Shown here piece by piece: positions 8,197 through 16,780 of a DNA stretch of 64,000 nt. This DNA comes from Marinobacterium_E sp035458585 (GTDB taxonomy: Bacteria; Pseudomonadota; Gammaproteobacteria; Pseudomonadales; Balneatricaceae): NCBI GenBank assembly GCA_035458585.1, contig DATHZN010000044.1, forward strand, positions 7,820 to 71,819, written 5' to 3'. How positions within the stretch are numbered: position 1 is the first letter of the stretch; each line of letters begins with the position of its first letter. Both the position numbers and the translations under genes were made by a program. The notes under the pieces were generated by a model. It did not search any database, was not told the DNA's origin, and was given only the letters and a program-made list of their open reading frames with translations.

Positions 8197-8985
8197 TCAA
8201 GCCGATTCAGTCAGCATTTCTGTGAGGCAATCGTCCTGCAGCGCCTCAATAGGGGTAAAGTCGCGGTGAGCTATCCACTCTTTGCGATTAAATGCTCGAA
8301 TATGATTATCTACATGACAGAGCGATAGGTAGACGATTGTTCGGCCCATGGGTGAGATGTTAGGCGGACTCGCATGCACCAGTAAGGATGAGAAGAGCAG
8401 CACACTGCCCGCCGCCCCTGTTGGCGCAACACAGCCTCCCTGTTCGGCCAGTTGGGTTACGGTCTCACGGTCGAGCGTCCAGAGCGGGTAGCTTGTCGTC
8501 TCCAAATCGTGTCCCGCTGCCACAACGCCCTGTTTGTGACTGCCAGGAAGGAACAGGAGTGGTCCATTAGCGGCCGTTACATCATCCAGAAAGACGCTGA
8601 TGTTCATAGCACGCGGTTCGGGCATCTCATCGTCGCGAGCCCAGGTTCCATAATCCTGATGCCATTGCCAAACCTCCCCATCGAATGGGGCTTTGGCATT
8701 GACCTTGTACTGGTGCATGTAAACTGGACCATCGAGAATCTGCTGAACAGGTTCCAGCAATCGCGGGTGAGCGCCCAAACGACGAAAGGCCTCATTGTAG
8801 GTGTGTGCTGCGAACGCCGTGCGTGCCACTCCGTTTTTCTCGCGCCAGACCTCTTCGCGGTTCATTTGATAGACCTTATCAGCCTCTTTTTTGAGCAGTG
8901 CGGCCTCTTCCGGTGAGAAAAGGCCCGGTAAAAAGAGATAGCCTTCGCGATCAAATTGCTCCAGTTGCGCTTGGGTAAGTTTCAT
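8197..8985 (-). CDS. Phytanoyl-CoA dioxygenase (PhyH) family Fe(II)/2-oxoglutarate oxygenase
   Basis: A 262-residue non-haem iron oxygenase. The iron-binding HxD appears in WQWHQDYGTWARDD at about residues 110-123, the core strand in NGPLLFLPGSHKQG, and the distal His in LLVHASPPNISP followed by the 2-oxoglutarate-binding Arg of GRTIVYLS. The pattern MHQ-x-K-x-N before the HxD recalls ectoine hydroxylase and the proline-hydroxylase branch. However, the EctD signature residues around the HxD are not kept, and no ectoine genes are nearby. It sits 13 bp after gntR and 12 bp before the SAF oxidoreductase, so it is likely a first oxidative step in breakdown of a small substrate. Confidence 0.88.
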   Translation of the reverse strand: MKLTQAQLEQFDREGYLFLPGLFSPEEAALLKKEADKVYQMNREEVWREKNGVARTAFAAHTYNEAFRRLGAHPRLLEPVQQILDGPVYMHQYKVNAKAPFDGEVWQWHQDYGTWARDDEMPEPRAMNISVFLDDVTAANGPLLFLPGSHKQGVVAAGHDLETTSYPLWTLDRETVTQLAEQGGCVAPTGAAGSVLLFSSLLVHASPPNISPMGRTIVYLSLCHVDNHIRAFNRKEWIAHRDFTPIEALQDDCLTEMLTESA

Positions 8986-8998
8986 AGTTTCTCCGGTG

Positions 8999-9658
8999 TT
9001 ATTGTTCTTCGAGCCTGTTGAGGCGTTGGAAAGTCAACTCTCCACTTGAGTTGGCATGAGATCTGGCGAGTTCGCTGGCGTTGACGCCATCGCCGCGTAA
9101 TATTGCCGCTGCAATTTGCATATGGTCGTCCCAAATGGGCCGGTGAATCTGCTGCTCCTTTAATACCTGATGCATTGCGCGCACCACATGGCTCCAGGAG
9201 TTGTCTGCCATGCGTGCTATTTCAGGATTGCCCGAAAACTCGTAGAGGGTGCGGTGAAATGCAATATCGGCTTTTAAAAGCGCATCAACAGAGCCTACCT
9301 CAGCCGCGTCTCTGCCCGCCTGTAAAACGGTCTCTAATCGATTCTCCAGAATACTCGAGACATTCAGAGCGCAGAGCGAGGCCGCTAGGCCGTCCAGTTC
9401 CGCGCGAACCTGGTAAAGGTTGAGTAGTTGCTGCGGCGCGACCGGAGTCACCATTTTACCCTTGCGGCCCAAGTCAGTAATCAGACCCTCTCTTTCCAGA
9501 AGCACAAGGGCGTGGCTAATCGGTTGTCGGCTAACACCCAGGCTGTCAGCCAGATCCTCTTGGCGCAACGGGGTGTGGGGTGCGAGATTCCCGTTGATAA
9601 TGTTCTCTTTAAGCCTGTCGTAGACCTGATTAACTAGATCGTTTCTCTGTATGCGCAT
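8999..9658 (-). CDS. GntR-family regulator, FCD subfamily
   Basis: This is a 219-residue regulator with an N-terminal GntR winged helix (NQVYDRLKENIINGNLAP, then LRQEDLADSLGVSRQPISHAL, about residues 9-65) and a C-terminal all-helical FCD domain (about residues 80-205). The FCD metal-site residues are visible as DIAFHRTLYEFSGNPEI and the later His in WDDHMQIAAAI. It is the first gene of gntR-phyH-SAF. An almost perfect 24-bp palindrome begins 8 bp upstream of its start, which suggests autoregulation and control of the whole operon. The effector is probably the substrate of the downstream enzymes or a related acid. Confidence 0.92.
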   Translation of the reverse strand: MRIQRNDLVNQVYDRLKENIINGNLAPHTPLRQEDLADSLGVSRQPISHALVLLEREGLITDLGRKGKMVTPVAPQQLLNLYQVRAELDGLAASLCALNVSSILENRLETVLQAGRDAAEVGSVDALLKADIAFHRTLYEFSGNPEIARMADNSWSHVVRAMHQVLKEQQIHRPIWDDHMQIAAAILRGDGVNASELARSHANSSGELTFQRLNRLEEQ

Positions 9659-9665
9659 TGGTTTT

Positions 9666-9689
9666 CTGCATTCCGAATTCAGAATGCAG
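9666..9689. promoter_or_regulatory. Candidate GntR/FCD operator
   Basis: A 24-bp palindrome reading CTGCATTC-C-GAATTC-A-GAATGCAG, symmetric at 22 of 24 positions. It sits 8 bp upstream of the gntR start. This placement would block the operon promoter or the start of transcription, as expected for a self-repressing FCD regulator. That the site is bound by the adjacent gene product is inference. Confidence 0.6.
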
Positions 9690-9852
9690 TCAACACTTCA
9701 TGTGATGTTTTGTCAACTGGATAAAAATCACCCAGGCGTTTCGGCATCTGCAACATCAAACAGGTGATTTGGCTGACTAAAGAGTTCGGTTTGATCGACT
9801 TTAGGTACCACAGGCGTTTAACCTAGGGTTCTAAAATTCGGAGATTTGTGAT

Positions 9853-10293
9853 GTGAGCAACTACCTAGGGGTTGCGGTTGTAATAGCCGCTCTCGGTTAC
9901 CTGATTGGCCGAGTTGGAAAAAGCAGCGAGAATCCGCGAGTGAAGCGGATAGAAGAGGTGCTCTATGCTATCGGGCTTATAGCGTTTTTGCTTGCCGCGG
10001 TGACTCAGGGACAGGCGGCTGGCCCAACAGTTCAACCGCTGCAGACCTACCTCGATGAGACCAGGGCAGGGTCAGAGAGCGAGTTTGCTGTTCGGGTAAA
10101 CCACGACAGCTCGCTGGTGGTCGCTGAACTGCTTCTTTACTGGCAGAGCGACGAGGATGCGCGTAAACGCTGTGAGTCACTGATTCCTGTGATTGAGGCG
10201 GCTCCTGGCGCCGAACTTGTGGAAAATGTCTGGATCATATCTGGCATGGCTCAGAACGAAGATAGGGTGTACGTCTGTAAAGGTGAGAGGTAG
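9853..10293 (+). CDS. Hypothetical protein with two N-terminal membrane segments
   Basis: A 146-residue protein I do not recognise. Residues about 4-21 (YLGVAVVIAALGYLIGRV) and 36-55 (VLYAIGLIAFLLAAVTQGQA) are hydrophobic and likely form a membrane hairpin. The remaining 90 residues are polar and contain two cysteines (KRCESLIP and YVCKGE). The start is a GTG at 9853. An ATG two bases earlier is followed at once by a stop in its own frame, so GTG is the only sensible start here. It lies between the gntR operon (divergent) and the CvfB-like gene, with no clear functional context. Confidence 0.6.
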   Translation: MSNYLGVAVVIAALGYLIGRVGKSSENPRVKRIEEVLYAIGLIAFLLAAVTQGQAAGPTVQPLQTYLDETRAGSESEFAVRVNHDSSLVVAELLLYWQSDEDARKRCESLIPVIEAAPGAELVENVWIISGMAQNEDRVYVCKGER

Positions 10294-10460
10294 TTACAGA
10301 AGAGCCACTGCTGTTTGTAGTCACACTCGCTCCAACTTGAATGCCGCCGGGGGGAAACAGAGCTTTTCGCCTTATTTGATATCGACCGCGCAGCAGAATA
10401 ATCGGCATTTTTTCGGTAAATCGTTAGAATGTGATTCCCTTAACTTGATCGGATCCTTTT

Positions 10461-11291
10461 GTGTTTGAACTTGGTAAACGTAATCTTCTCAAAGTGCTGC
10501 GCACCAGCCCTTATGGTCTGTATCTCGATGCAGGTGACGGCACCGGTATCTTGCTACCGAATGCTGAGGTGCCACAAAATACCAATATTGGCGATCGACT
10601 GAGGGTTTTTATCTACCTCGACTCCAATGACCAGGAGGTTGCTACATTGCAGCACCCCTTGGCGCAGGTTGGTGAGTTTGCGCGCTTAAAAGTGAAGGAG
10701 GTCAACGATGTTGGTGCTTTTTTGGACTGGGGGCTGGCCAAAGACCTTTTCCTCCCTTTTGCAGAACAGCGCCAGCCTCTGCGGCCGGGGCTCTGGGTCA
10801 ACGTTTTCCTCTATATCGATAATACGGGTCGTATTGCGGCGACAACCAAAACTGATCGCCACCTTGAGCAGAATCCGACCGACCTCAGGGTTGGAGAACG
10901 GGTTGAGCTGATGCCTTGGCGCATGACGGATCTGGGTATGCTCTGTGTGGTCGATCACCGTTATGAGGGGTTGATACATAAACAGGATCTGACTCAGCAA
11001 CTTAAACTTGGCTACCGCACGCCGGGCTATATCAAGCAGATTCGTGACGATGGTCGCATCGGTCTCATGCTGCAGGCCCCAGGATATGAGCGAGTGACAG
11101 GGCTGGCGCATCTTATTCTCGAAGACCTACGAGATAACCGCGGGTTTGTTCCGCTGAACGATAAGAGTGCGGCCGAAGCGATCAACGAACGCTACGGATG
11201 CAGCAAAAAAGCTTTCAAGATGGCAGTCGGACAGCTGCTGAAAAAAGAGAAAATCGATCAGGATAACGACGGCCTGTATCTTGTTGAATAA
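10461..11291 (+). CDS. CvfB-type S1-domain RNA-binding protein
   Basis: A 276-residue protein of the CvfB/YitL family. It has a run of S1-like beta-barrel modules: about residues 1-65, a second at about 68-130 with ARLKVKEVNDVGAFLDWGL, and a third at about 140-205. It ends with a winged-helix domain (YGCSKKAFKMAVGQLLKKEK). Members bind RNA in the cytoplasm and are named after a staphylococcal virulence regulator; the function in proteobacteria is not settled. The start is GTG. It is alone between the unknown membrane protein and a convergent LysR gene. Confidence 0.88.
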   Translation: MFELGKRNLLKVLRTSPYGLYLDAGDGTGILLPNAEVPQNTNIGDRLRVFIYLDSNDQEVATLQHPLAQVGEFARLKVKEVNDVGAFLDWGLAKDLFLPFAEQRQPLRPGLWVNVFLYIDNTGRIAATTKTDRHLEQNPTDLRVGERVELMPWRMTDLGMLCVVDHRYEGLIHKQDLTQQLKLGYRTPGYIKQIRDDGRIGLMLQAPGYERVTGLAHLILEDLRDNRGFVPLNDKSAAEAINERYGCSKKAFKMAVGQLLKKEKIDQDNDGLYLVE

Positions 11292-11346
11292 ACAGACGCG
11301 ACTTCCGAGTGTCAGACGCTAGAACTATCAGTGCAAGGTCCCTGCT

Positions 11347-12297
11347 CTAGGGTGCATTTGACAGCTCCGTGCTATACAAGCTGACCCCAGGGGGAAGCCT
11401 TTGCTGTTGTAGTTGTTGTTTGATCTTTTCGATAAAAAGCTGGCTTGCGGGTGGCAGAGAACGCCCCAGTCGCTGAATCAGGTAGACAGTGCGCAGTAGC
11501 CGGGGTCTCTCTAAGGGCAGGAAAGTGAGTCCATCAAAGGCGGCGGTACTTGCCGCGAGAGCCGGAATAATGGACGCGCCAAGCCCCGCGCTGACCATAG
11601 CGGCGAGTGCGGCTGGGCTTGAAACCTCCAGCTCGACCCGACTCAAATCCAGAGGTAGGTGGTGAACTTCGCAGAGTCGCTCCAGTTCGTTGCGAATACC
11701 GGTATCGGATGATAGCCATATAAGTTGTTGTGGCTCCAGCGACCGCCAGTCAGTCAAACACTCCGCTGGCGAGCTAACGATACCGTACTGGTCGGTTAGC
11801 AGCGGATGGTAAGTCAGGTCAGGAAGATTGGAATGGTTACCGCCGATACCGAAGTCTACGCTGCCATTGTGGACCAGGTTTTCAATATGCCCCGCCGACT
11901 CCTCTCGGGCCAAAAAGTGTATTCCCTCGTGTTCTGTGCGAAACGACTTTATCAGCGCGGGTAGGACGCCAGATAACATAGAGGGGGACGAGGCTAGTTT
12001 GATATGACCTTGCTTGATCTGTGCTTGTGCGCTCAGGTCATCAATCGCGGTTTTGAAATCGCTGAGCAAGCGTTTTGCCACAGGAAGAAAAGACTCTCCG
12101 GCACTCGTTGTCTGTACCGACCTTGTGGTGCGATCAAATAGCTCGAGTCCGACGTTTGCTTCTAACTGCTTTATCTGCGTCGTCAACGTTGATTGAGTCA
12201 GGTGCAACTCGTTTGCTGCCGCAGTGAAGCTACCTTGCTCAGCAACTGTTACAAATGAGAGCAACTGCTTGATAGAGACATTATTTGGAATAATCAA
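11347..12297 (-). CDS. LysR-family transcriptional regulator
   Basis: A 316-residue LysR regulator. The DNA-binding region (FVTVAEQGSFTAAANELHLTQ, about residues 16-36) is followed by a periplasmic-binding-like effector domain from about residue 95. It is divergent from the ydiJ-type dehydrogenase gene across only 86 bp, the classical arrangement for a LysR activator of a catabolic oxidase, so it is the obvious candidate regulator of that gene. The gap is AT-rich and holds AATTAAT repeats in inverted arrangement, but no single convincing LysR box. The effector is perhaps a 2-hydroxy acid, by association. Confidence 0.9.
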   Translation of the reverse strand: MIIPNNVSIKQLLSFVTVAEQGSFTAAANELHLTQSTLTTQIKQLEANVGLELFDRTTRSVQTTSAGESFLPVAKRLLSDFKTAIDDLSAQAQIKQGHIKLASSPSMLSGVLPALIKSFRTEHEGIHFLAREESAGHIENLVHNGSVDFGIGGNHSNLPDLTYHPLLTDQYGIVSSPAECLTDWRSLEPQQLIWLSSDTGIRNELERLCEVHHLPLDLSRVELEVSSPAALAAMVSAGLGASIIPALAASTAAFDGLTFLPLERPRLLRTVYLIQRLGRSLPPASQLFIEKIKQQLQQQRLPPGVSLYSTELSNAP

Positions 12298-12383
12298 TTA
12301 ATTTATCATTTCTTTTCATTTGAATTAATAAACCAGAGTCTGCACCATTAGCCACAGTTTGGAAATATTTTTGGAGTCGATCG

Positions 12384-15300
12384 ATGATCCCGCGCCTCGA
12401 TAAAATTAATGCCACCCAGCAGCGCTACTTGAATTTTATAGAGCGTCTTAAAGCTGAAGGCTTTGCTGGCGATCTCAATCCTGATTACGCCAACCGCATC
12501 GTGCTGGCGACAGACAACTCGATCTATCAGGTGTTGCCCCAGGGTGTTATCTACCCGCGTTCAATTGCTGATCTTCAGCTAGTGGCGCGTCTGGCTGATC
12601 AGCCTGAGTTCCAGGATGTTGTGCTAAGTGCACGTGGCGGTGGCACGGGCACTAATGGACAGTCGCTTACCGATGGATTGGTGGTCGATATCTCTAAACA
12701 TATGAATCAGATTTTGGAGATCAATGCGGAGGAACGTTGGGTGCGTGTCCAGACTGGCGTGGTGAAGGATCAGCTCAACGCAGCGCTAAAACCCTATGGT
12801 CTTTTCTTCGCACCAGAGCTGTCCACCTCGAATCGTGCAACCCTGGGTGGAATGATCAACACCGACGCCAGTGGTCAGGGGTCGGTACTGTACGGTAAAA
12901 CCCGAAATCATGTGCTGGAACTCACCTCTGTGTGGATTGGCGGTGATACCTGGGTGTCGGGACCGATCTCGGATGAGGAGCTTGCCGCAAACTGTGCGCG
13001 CGTCGACCGGATTGGCGACATGCATAGACTGTTGCACGAGATTCAACAGCAGCACGCTGCTGAGATAGACGCCTGTTTCCCCAAACTCAATCGCTGCCTA
13101 ACGGGGTATGATCTGGCCCACATTCGTGATGAGTCTGGTCGTTTCAACCTCAACTCGGTGCTCTGTGGAGCTGAGGGTTCGCTCGCCTTTATTGCTGAAG
13201 CTAAGCTCAATGTATTGCCGATTCCAAAGGTATCTGTACTCGTCAACATCAAGTATGACAGTTTCGAAGCCTCGCTGCGTGATGCAAATGATCTTATGGG
13301 CTGGGGTGCAACATCGATCGAGACGATCGACTCCAAAGTACTCAACCTGGCGATGCAGGATATTACCTGGGATACGGTGGCTAATTACTTTCCTTCCAAC
13401 GAAGGAGAGCCTGCTATTCAGGGTATTAACCTGGTCGAATACACGGGTGACTCTGAGGTGGAGATCGATGAGAAGCTCAAACGTTTATCGGCTCATCTGG
13501 ATTCAGTAGCCGGTCAGCCGGGTAAAAGCTTCGGTTACACCGTCGCGCGCGGTGCGGCTGAGATTGGCAAGATCTGGGGAATGCGCAAGCGCGCTGTGGG
13601 GCTCCTCGGCAATGCACAGGGACAGAAGCGCCCCATCCCCTTTGTTGAAGATACCGCTGTACCGCCAGAGAACCTTGCTGATTTTATCATGGAGTTTCGC
13701 GCTGCTCTCGACAGCCGCGGGCTAACCTATGGAATGTTTGGTCATGTTGATGCGGGTGTTTTACATGTGCGTCCGGCAATCGATATGAAGGATCCGGAGC
13801 AGGAACGGCTGATCCGCGAAGTGACCGACGAGGTGGTCGCGCTAACGCAAAAATATAAAGGACTTCTCTGGGGTGAGCACGGCAAAGGCGTGCGTTCTGA
13901 GTATGCCCCCGAGTTTTTCGGGCCTCTCTACCCTGTTCTTCAGAGGATTAAGGCGGCTTTCGATCCGCGCAATCAGATGAATCCCGGAAAGATCTGCACA
14001 CCGGCGATTGATGGAGCAGAGCTTCTTAAAATTGATGAAGTGGTGACGCGAGGGCAGCATGATCGTCAGATACCCATGCAGACTCGAGCGGCTTTTGATA
14101 GCGCAATGAACTGCAACGGTAACGGTGCCTGTTACAACTATGACCCAAATGACGCAATGTGTCCCTCTTGGAAGGGGACCCGCGAACGCGTGCACTCCCC
14201 AAAAGGGCGTGCATCGCTGGTGCGCGAATGGTTACGACTGCTCTCATCCCATGGGGTAGAGGCTCAGGGTTATGCCGAGCAGATGCGGCAGCAGTCTGCA
14301 GTGCTTAGCTGGCCCAAGCGCGCACTTAATACATTGAAGCGAAAGCAGGGGCAGTATGATTTCTCTCATGAAGTACATGAGGCGATGATGGGCTGCCTGG
14401 CCTGTAAGTCCTGCGTGGGACAGTGTCCGATTAAAGTGAATGTGCCCGACTTTCGAGCTCGGTTTCTTGAGCTCTACTACACCCGCTACCTGCGACCTGT
14501 GAAGGATTACATAGTTGCCAGTCTCGAATTCGTGGTTCCGACACTGGCGCGGTTTCCCGCTCCATACAATTGGGCGATGAACAACTCTCTACTGAAAGGG
14601 CTGACTGCACGCTTTGGTGGTTTGGTTGATTCGCCCTCTATCTGTAAGCTGGGACTCAAACAGGAGATGGCGAAACGTGGCGTCGAGCAGGCGAGCGAAG
14701 AGAAGCTACGCGCTCTTTCCGATGAGCAGCGGTCGCGCACGGTAATCATCGTGCAGGACGCGTTTACCAGTTACTTTGAGACAGAGCTGGTTCTCGATAC
14801 GACGGATCTTTTGAGGAAACTTGGCTTCAATGTGTTGATAGCCCCTTTTGCACCCAATGGTAAACCTCTGCATGTGCATGGTTTTATGAAGCGCTTTCGT
14901 AAAGTCGCCCGCACTAATGTGGATATGCTCCGTCGTTTCGAGTCAGCAGGTGTTGCATTGGTGGGTATAGATCCCTCAATGACTCTGACCTATCGGCAGG
15001 AGTATTCCCAGGTGGTTGAGGGGGAGTTGCCCCATGTTCATCTGTTACAGGAGTGGCTGTCGCAGCAGTCAGAAGCGCTGCAGGCGCACCAGTTGCAGAG
15101 CAACCTGAGGCACCGCTTGATGGCTCACTGTACTGAGAAGACCAACGCTGCACCGTCTATCAAACAGTGGCAAACTATTTTCGGCAGCCTTGGCGTAGAA
15201 CTTGAACTGGTCGCGACTGGCTGCTGTGGGATGGCGGGTACCTTTGGTCATGAAACAGTTAATCTGGAGCGTTCGAAGGAGATCTACTCTCAAAGCTGGC

Positions 15301-15434
15301 AGCCAATTGTCAAATCTACAGAGGCGGGTGAAGAGTTGCTGGCAACCGGTTACTCTTGCCGTTCGCAGGTTAAACGCTTGGATAACAAGCAGCTCAGGCA
15401 TCCAGCTCAGGCGTTGCTCGCTATGTTCAGTTGA
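12384..15434 (+). CDS. ydiJ: YdiJ-type FAD-binding and Fe-S-binding dehydrogenase
   Basis: The 1016-residue product joins three units. There is an N-terminal FAD-binding domain of the vanillyl-alcohol-oxidase type (about 50-280, with LSARGGGTGTNGQSLTDG) and an FAD-oxidase C domain (about 290-560). The third unit is an iron-sulfur and CCG-type half: CNGNGACYNY near residue 576, CLACKSCVGQCPI near 671, and VATGCCGMAGTFGHE near 950. E. coli YdiJ-type proteins oxidise D-2-hydroxy acids, notably D-2-hydroxyglutarate, and pass electrons to the respiratory chain. A divergent LysR gene probably regulates it, and rraA follows 79 bp later. The family is firm, the physiological substrate less so. Confidence 0.93.
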   Translation: MIPRLDKINATQQRYLNFIERLKAEGFAGDLNPDYANRIVLATDNSIYQVLPQGVIYPRSIADLQLVARLADQPEFQDVVLSARGGGTGTNGQSLTDGLVVDISKHMNQILEINAEERWVRVQTGVVKDQLNAALKPYGLFFAPELSTSNRATLGGMINTDASGQGSVLYGKTRNHVLELTSVWIGGDTWVSGPISDEELAANCARVDRIGDMHRLLHEIQQQHAAEIDACFPKLNRCLTGYDLAHIRDESGRFNLNSVLCGAEGSLAFIAEAKLNVLPIPKVSVLVNIKYDSFEASLRDANDLMGWGATSIETIDSKVLNLAMQDITWDTVANYFPSNEGEPAIQGINLVEYTGDSEVEIDEKLKRLSAHLDSVAGQPGKSFGYTVARGAAEIGKIWGMRKRAVGLLGNAQGQKRPIPFVEDTAVPPENLADFIMEFRAALDSRGLTYGMFGHVDAGVLHVRPAIDMKDPEQERLIREVTDEVVALTQKYKGLLWGEHGKGVRSEYAPEFFGPLYPVLQRIKAAFDPRNQMNPGKICTPAIDGAELLKIDEVVTRGQHDRQIPMQTRAAFDSAMNCNGNGACYNYDPNDAMCPSWKGTRERVHSPKGRASLVREWLRLLSSHGVEAQGYAEQMRQQSAVLSWPKRALNTLKRKQGQYDFSHEVHEAMMGCLACKSCVGQCPIKVNVPDFRARFLELYYTRYLRPVKDYIVASLEFVVPTLARFPAPYNWAMNNSLLKGLTARFGGLVDSPSICKLGLKQEMAKRGVEQASEEKLRALSDEQRSRTVIIVQDAFTSYFETELVLDTTDLLRKLGFNVLIAPFAPNGKPLHVHGFMKRFRKVARTNVDMLRRFESAGVALVGIDPSMTLTYRQEYSQVVEGELPHVHLLQEWLSQQSEALQAHQLQSNLRHRLMAHCTEKTNAAPSIKQWQTIFGSLGVELELVATGCCGMAGTFGHETVNLERSKEIYSQSWQPIVKSTEAGEELLATGYSCRSQVKRLDNKQLRHPAQALLAMFS

Positions 15435-15516
15435 GTCGAGACAAAGGGCGAGTGATCCGTGATGTGCTTAGTTCAAACCATATGAGTCGTAATTATAAAA
15501 ATCTTGGAGACCAGTG

Positions 15517-16002
15517 ATGGACGATTTACTACCCGAACTCTGCGACCGTTATCCGGAGGATGTACGAATTCTTGAGCCGATGTTGGGCAACTTCGGAGGC
15601 AGGGAGCGTTTTTTTGGTCAGATCGTCACGATCAAGGCTTTCGAAGATAACTCGTTGGTGCGTGAGCAGCTAGCCTTGCGCGGTGAGGGGCGCGTACTGG
15701 TGGTTGATGCGGGAGGTTCTATGCGCAGAGCTATGCTCGGTGATATGTTGGCTGAGAAAGCACGGGTTAACGGTTGGGCCGGTATAGTCATCTACGGGTG
15801 TATCCGCGACGTGAACGCTATTGCAGATTTGGATATTGGTGTTCAGGCACTTGGTACTCATCCTTTGAAGACGGAAAAAAATGGCATCGGGGAGCTCAAT
15901 GTCCCGGTTCGTTTCGGTGGCGTGGACTTCATCCCCGGCGAGTTCTGTTACGCCGATAATAATGGAGTTTTGGTATCTCAAAAGCCGTTGGAAATCGATT
16001 GA
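15517..16002 (+). CDS. rraA: RraA, regulator of ribonuclease E activity / RraA-like protein
   Basis: This encodes a 161-residue RraA-family protein. The conserved blocks FGGRERFFGQIVTIKAFEDN, VLVVDAGGSMRRAMLGDMLAEKA and GWAGIVIYGCIRDV are all present. The E. coli protein binds RNase E and lowers its activity, and related proteins are oxaloacetate decarboxylases or aldolases, so sequence alone does not settle the activity. I chose the ATG at 15517 because GGAGA lies 6 bp before it; a GTG one codon upstream (15514) is also possible. It follows ydiJ by about 80 bp and may be partly cotranscribed. Confidence 0.93.
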   Translation: MDDLLPELCDRYPEDVRILEPMLGNFGGRERFFGQIVTIKAFEDNSLVREQLALRGEGRVLVVDAGGSMRRAMLGDMLAEKARVNGWAGIVIYGCIRDVNAIADLDIGVQALGTHPLKTEKNGIGELNVPVRFGGVDFIPGEFCYADNNGVLVSQKPLEID

Positions 16003-16070
16003 TTAAGGTTGCATAAAGCTTTAAGATTCCGAGTGCTTGCTGACTCGAAAAAAATCAAAATTTTTAATGC

Positions 16071-16083
16071 TTGAAATTCAAGA
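16071..16083. promoter_or_regulatory. Palindrome in the rraA-PilZ gap
   Basis: CTTGAAATTCAAG is a perfect 13-bp inverted repeat around a central A, in an AT-rich stretch about 70 bp after rraA. It could be an operator for the transcript that ends at the terminator near 16300. It has no assigned protein, and chance occurrence in AT-rich DNA is possible. Confidence 0.3.
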
Positions 16084-16164
16084 ATTTAGATGACACTTAG
16101 TGTGTTTTGCTAGTTTTTTTCGCTCAACTTGGAACTTTAAGGCCACTTAGATGGTCTATAGTTT

Positions 16165-16306
16165 ACAAGCAAGCATTCAACTGAGCAGCAATACCACACG
16201 TCTGTTTAGTTTTTCTGCCAGCTTGAAGCCTCCAAAAAATTAGCGGTAACTACGCTAGCCGCAGTCCGAAATCTCCCCCTTAATTCGGTCTGCGGTTTTT
16301 TATTTT
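16165..16306 (+). ncRNA. Candidate small RNA or long rraA 3' UTR
   Basis: The 403-bp gap between rraA and the PilZ gene has no credible ORF but ends in a strong terminator about 290 nt after the rraA stop. A TATAGT-like -10 (16157-16162) precedes the proposed 5' end. A small hairpin (TAGCG / CGCTA, 16241-16257) and an unpaired pyrimidine-rich loop lie before and in the terminator. The layout suits a small RNA of about 140 nt, but the -35 spacing is poor, and read-through from rraA is an equal alternative. No match to a known sRNA was recognised. Confidence 0.3.
16259..16306 (+). terminator. Intrinsic terminator in the rraA-PilZ gap
   Basis: The stem CCGCAG-T-CCGAA pairs with TTCGG-T-CTGCGG (one T-T mismatch) around a 13-nt loop and is followed by TTTTTTATTTT. 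This is a strong rho-independent terminator on the plus strand, well before the PilZ gene at 16406. Confidence 0.85.
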
Positions 16307-16405
16307 CCTCTATTCAACAGAGTTAACCAGTCCTTAGCCAGCAGATGAGAGAAGCTGCCGCTCTTTTAGGTCTATAGTGTATGTGCACACTCTAATGGAG
16401 GTTAC

Positions 16406-16780
16406 ATGCGATTAGAAAGACGGCTGACCCCGCGCGTGTTCTGCGATATCGCAGCTGAGATCGATATGCTCTTCGGAGACTCTATTGATGTACAGATCGT
16501 TGATCTGTCGAGCTCGGGCTGCCAGATTCGTGGAGATCAGCGCCTGACTCGGCTCGACTCAATTGCCTCTGGCGCGCCCTTGGAGTTCAGTCTCAACTTT
16601 GGACTTGAAGGCTGTCCTATTCACACCTTCTGCCGCATGATTTACAAACGACGTGAGACTCAGAACTCCTGCTTGATGGGGTTGCGCTGGAATTCGGTGC
16701 CCGAACATCAGATGGAGATACTTCAGCGTTTTATTGATCAGCATCTAGTTCAGTCATCTCAGTCGAGTGCCAAAGCATAA
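16406..16780 (+). CDS. PilZ-domain protein
   Basis: A 124-residue single PilZ domain. Both c-di-GMP-binding signatures are visible: the arginine-rich start RLERRLTPRV (RxxxR) and the D/N-x-S-x-x-G motif in VDLSSSGCQIRG (about residues 34-45). It therefore probably binds c-di-GMP and acts as a small receptor or adaptor. The 3' end overlaps the convergent lytic transglycosylase gene by 22 bp, an unusually tight tail-to-tail arrangement. The ribosome-binding site GGAGG lies just before ATG 16406. Confidence 0.9.
   Translation: MRLERRLTPRVFCDIAAEIDMLFGDSIDVQIVDLSSSGCQIRGDQRLTRLDSIASGAPLEFSLNFGLEGCPIHTFCRMIYKRRETQNSCLMGLRWNSVPEHQMEILQRFIDQHLVQSSQSSAKA

Noticed and set aside
8197..8985. Ectoine hydroxylase EctD
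   Set aside because: Although the fold and HxD region are similar, the EctD signature around the HxD is not kept, and no ectABC genes are in the neighbourhood.
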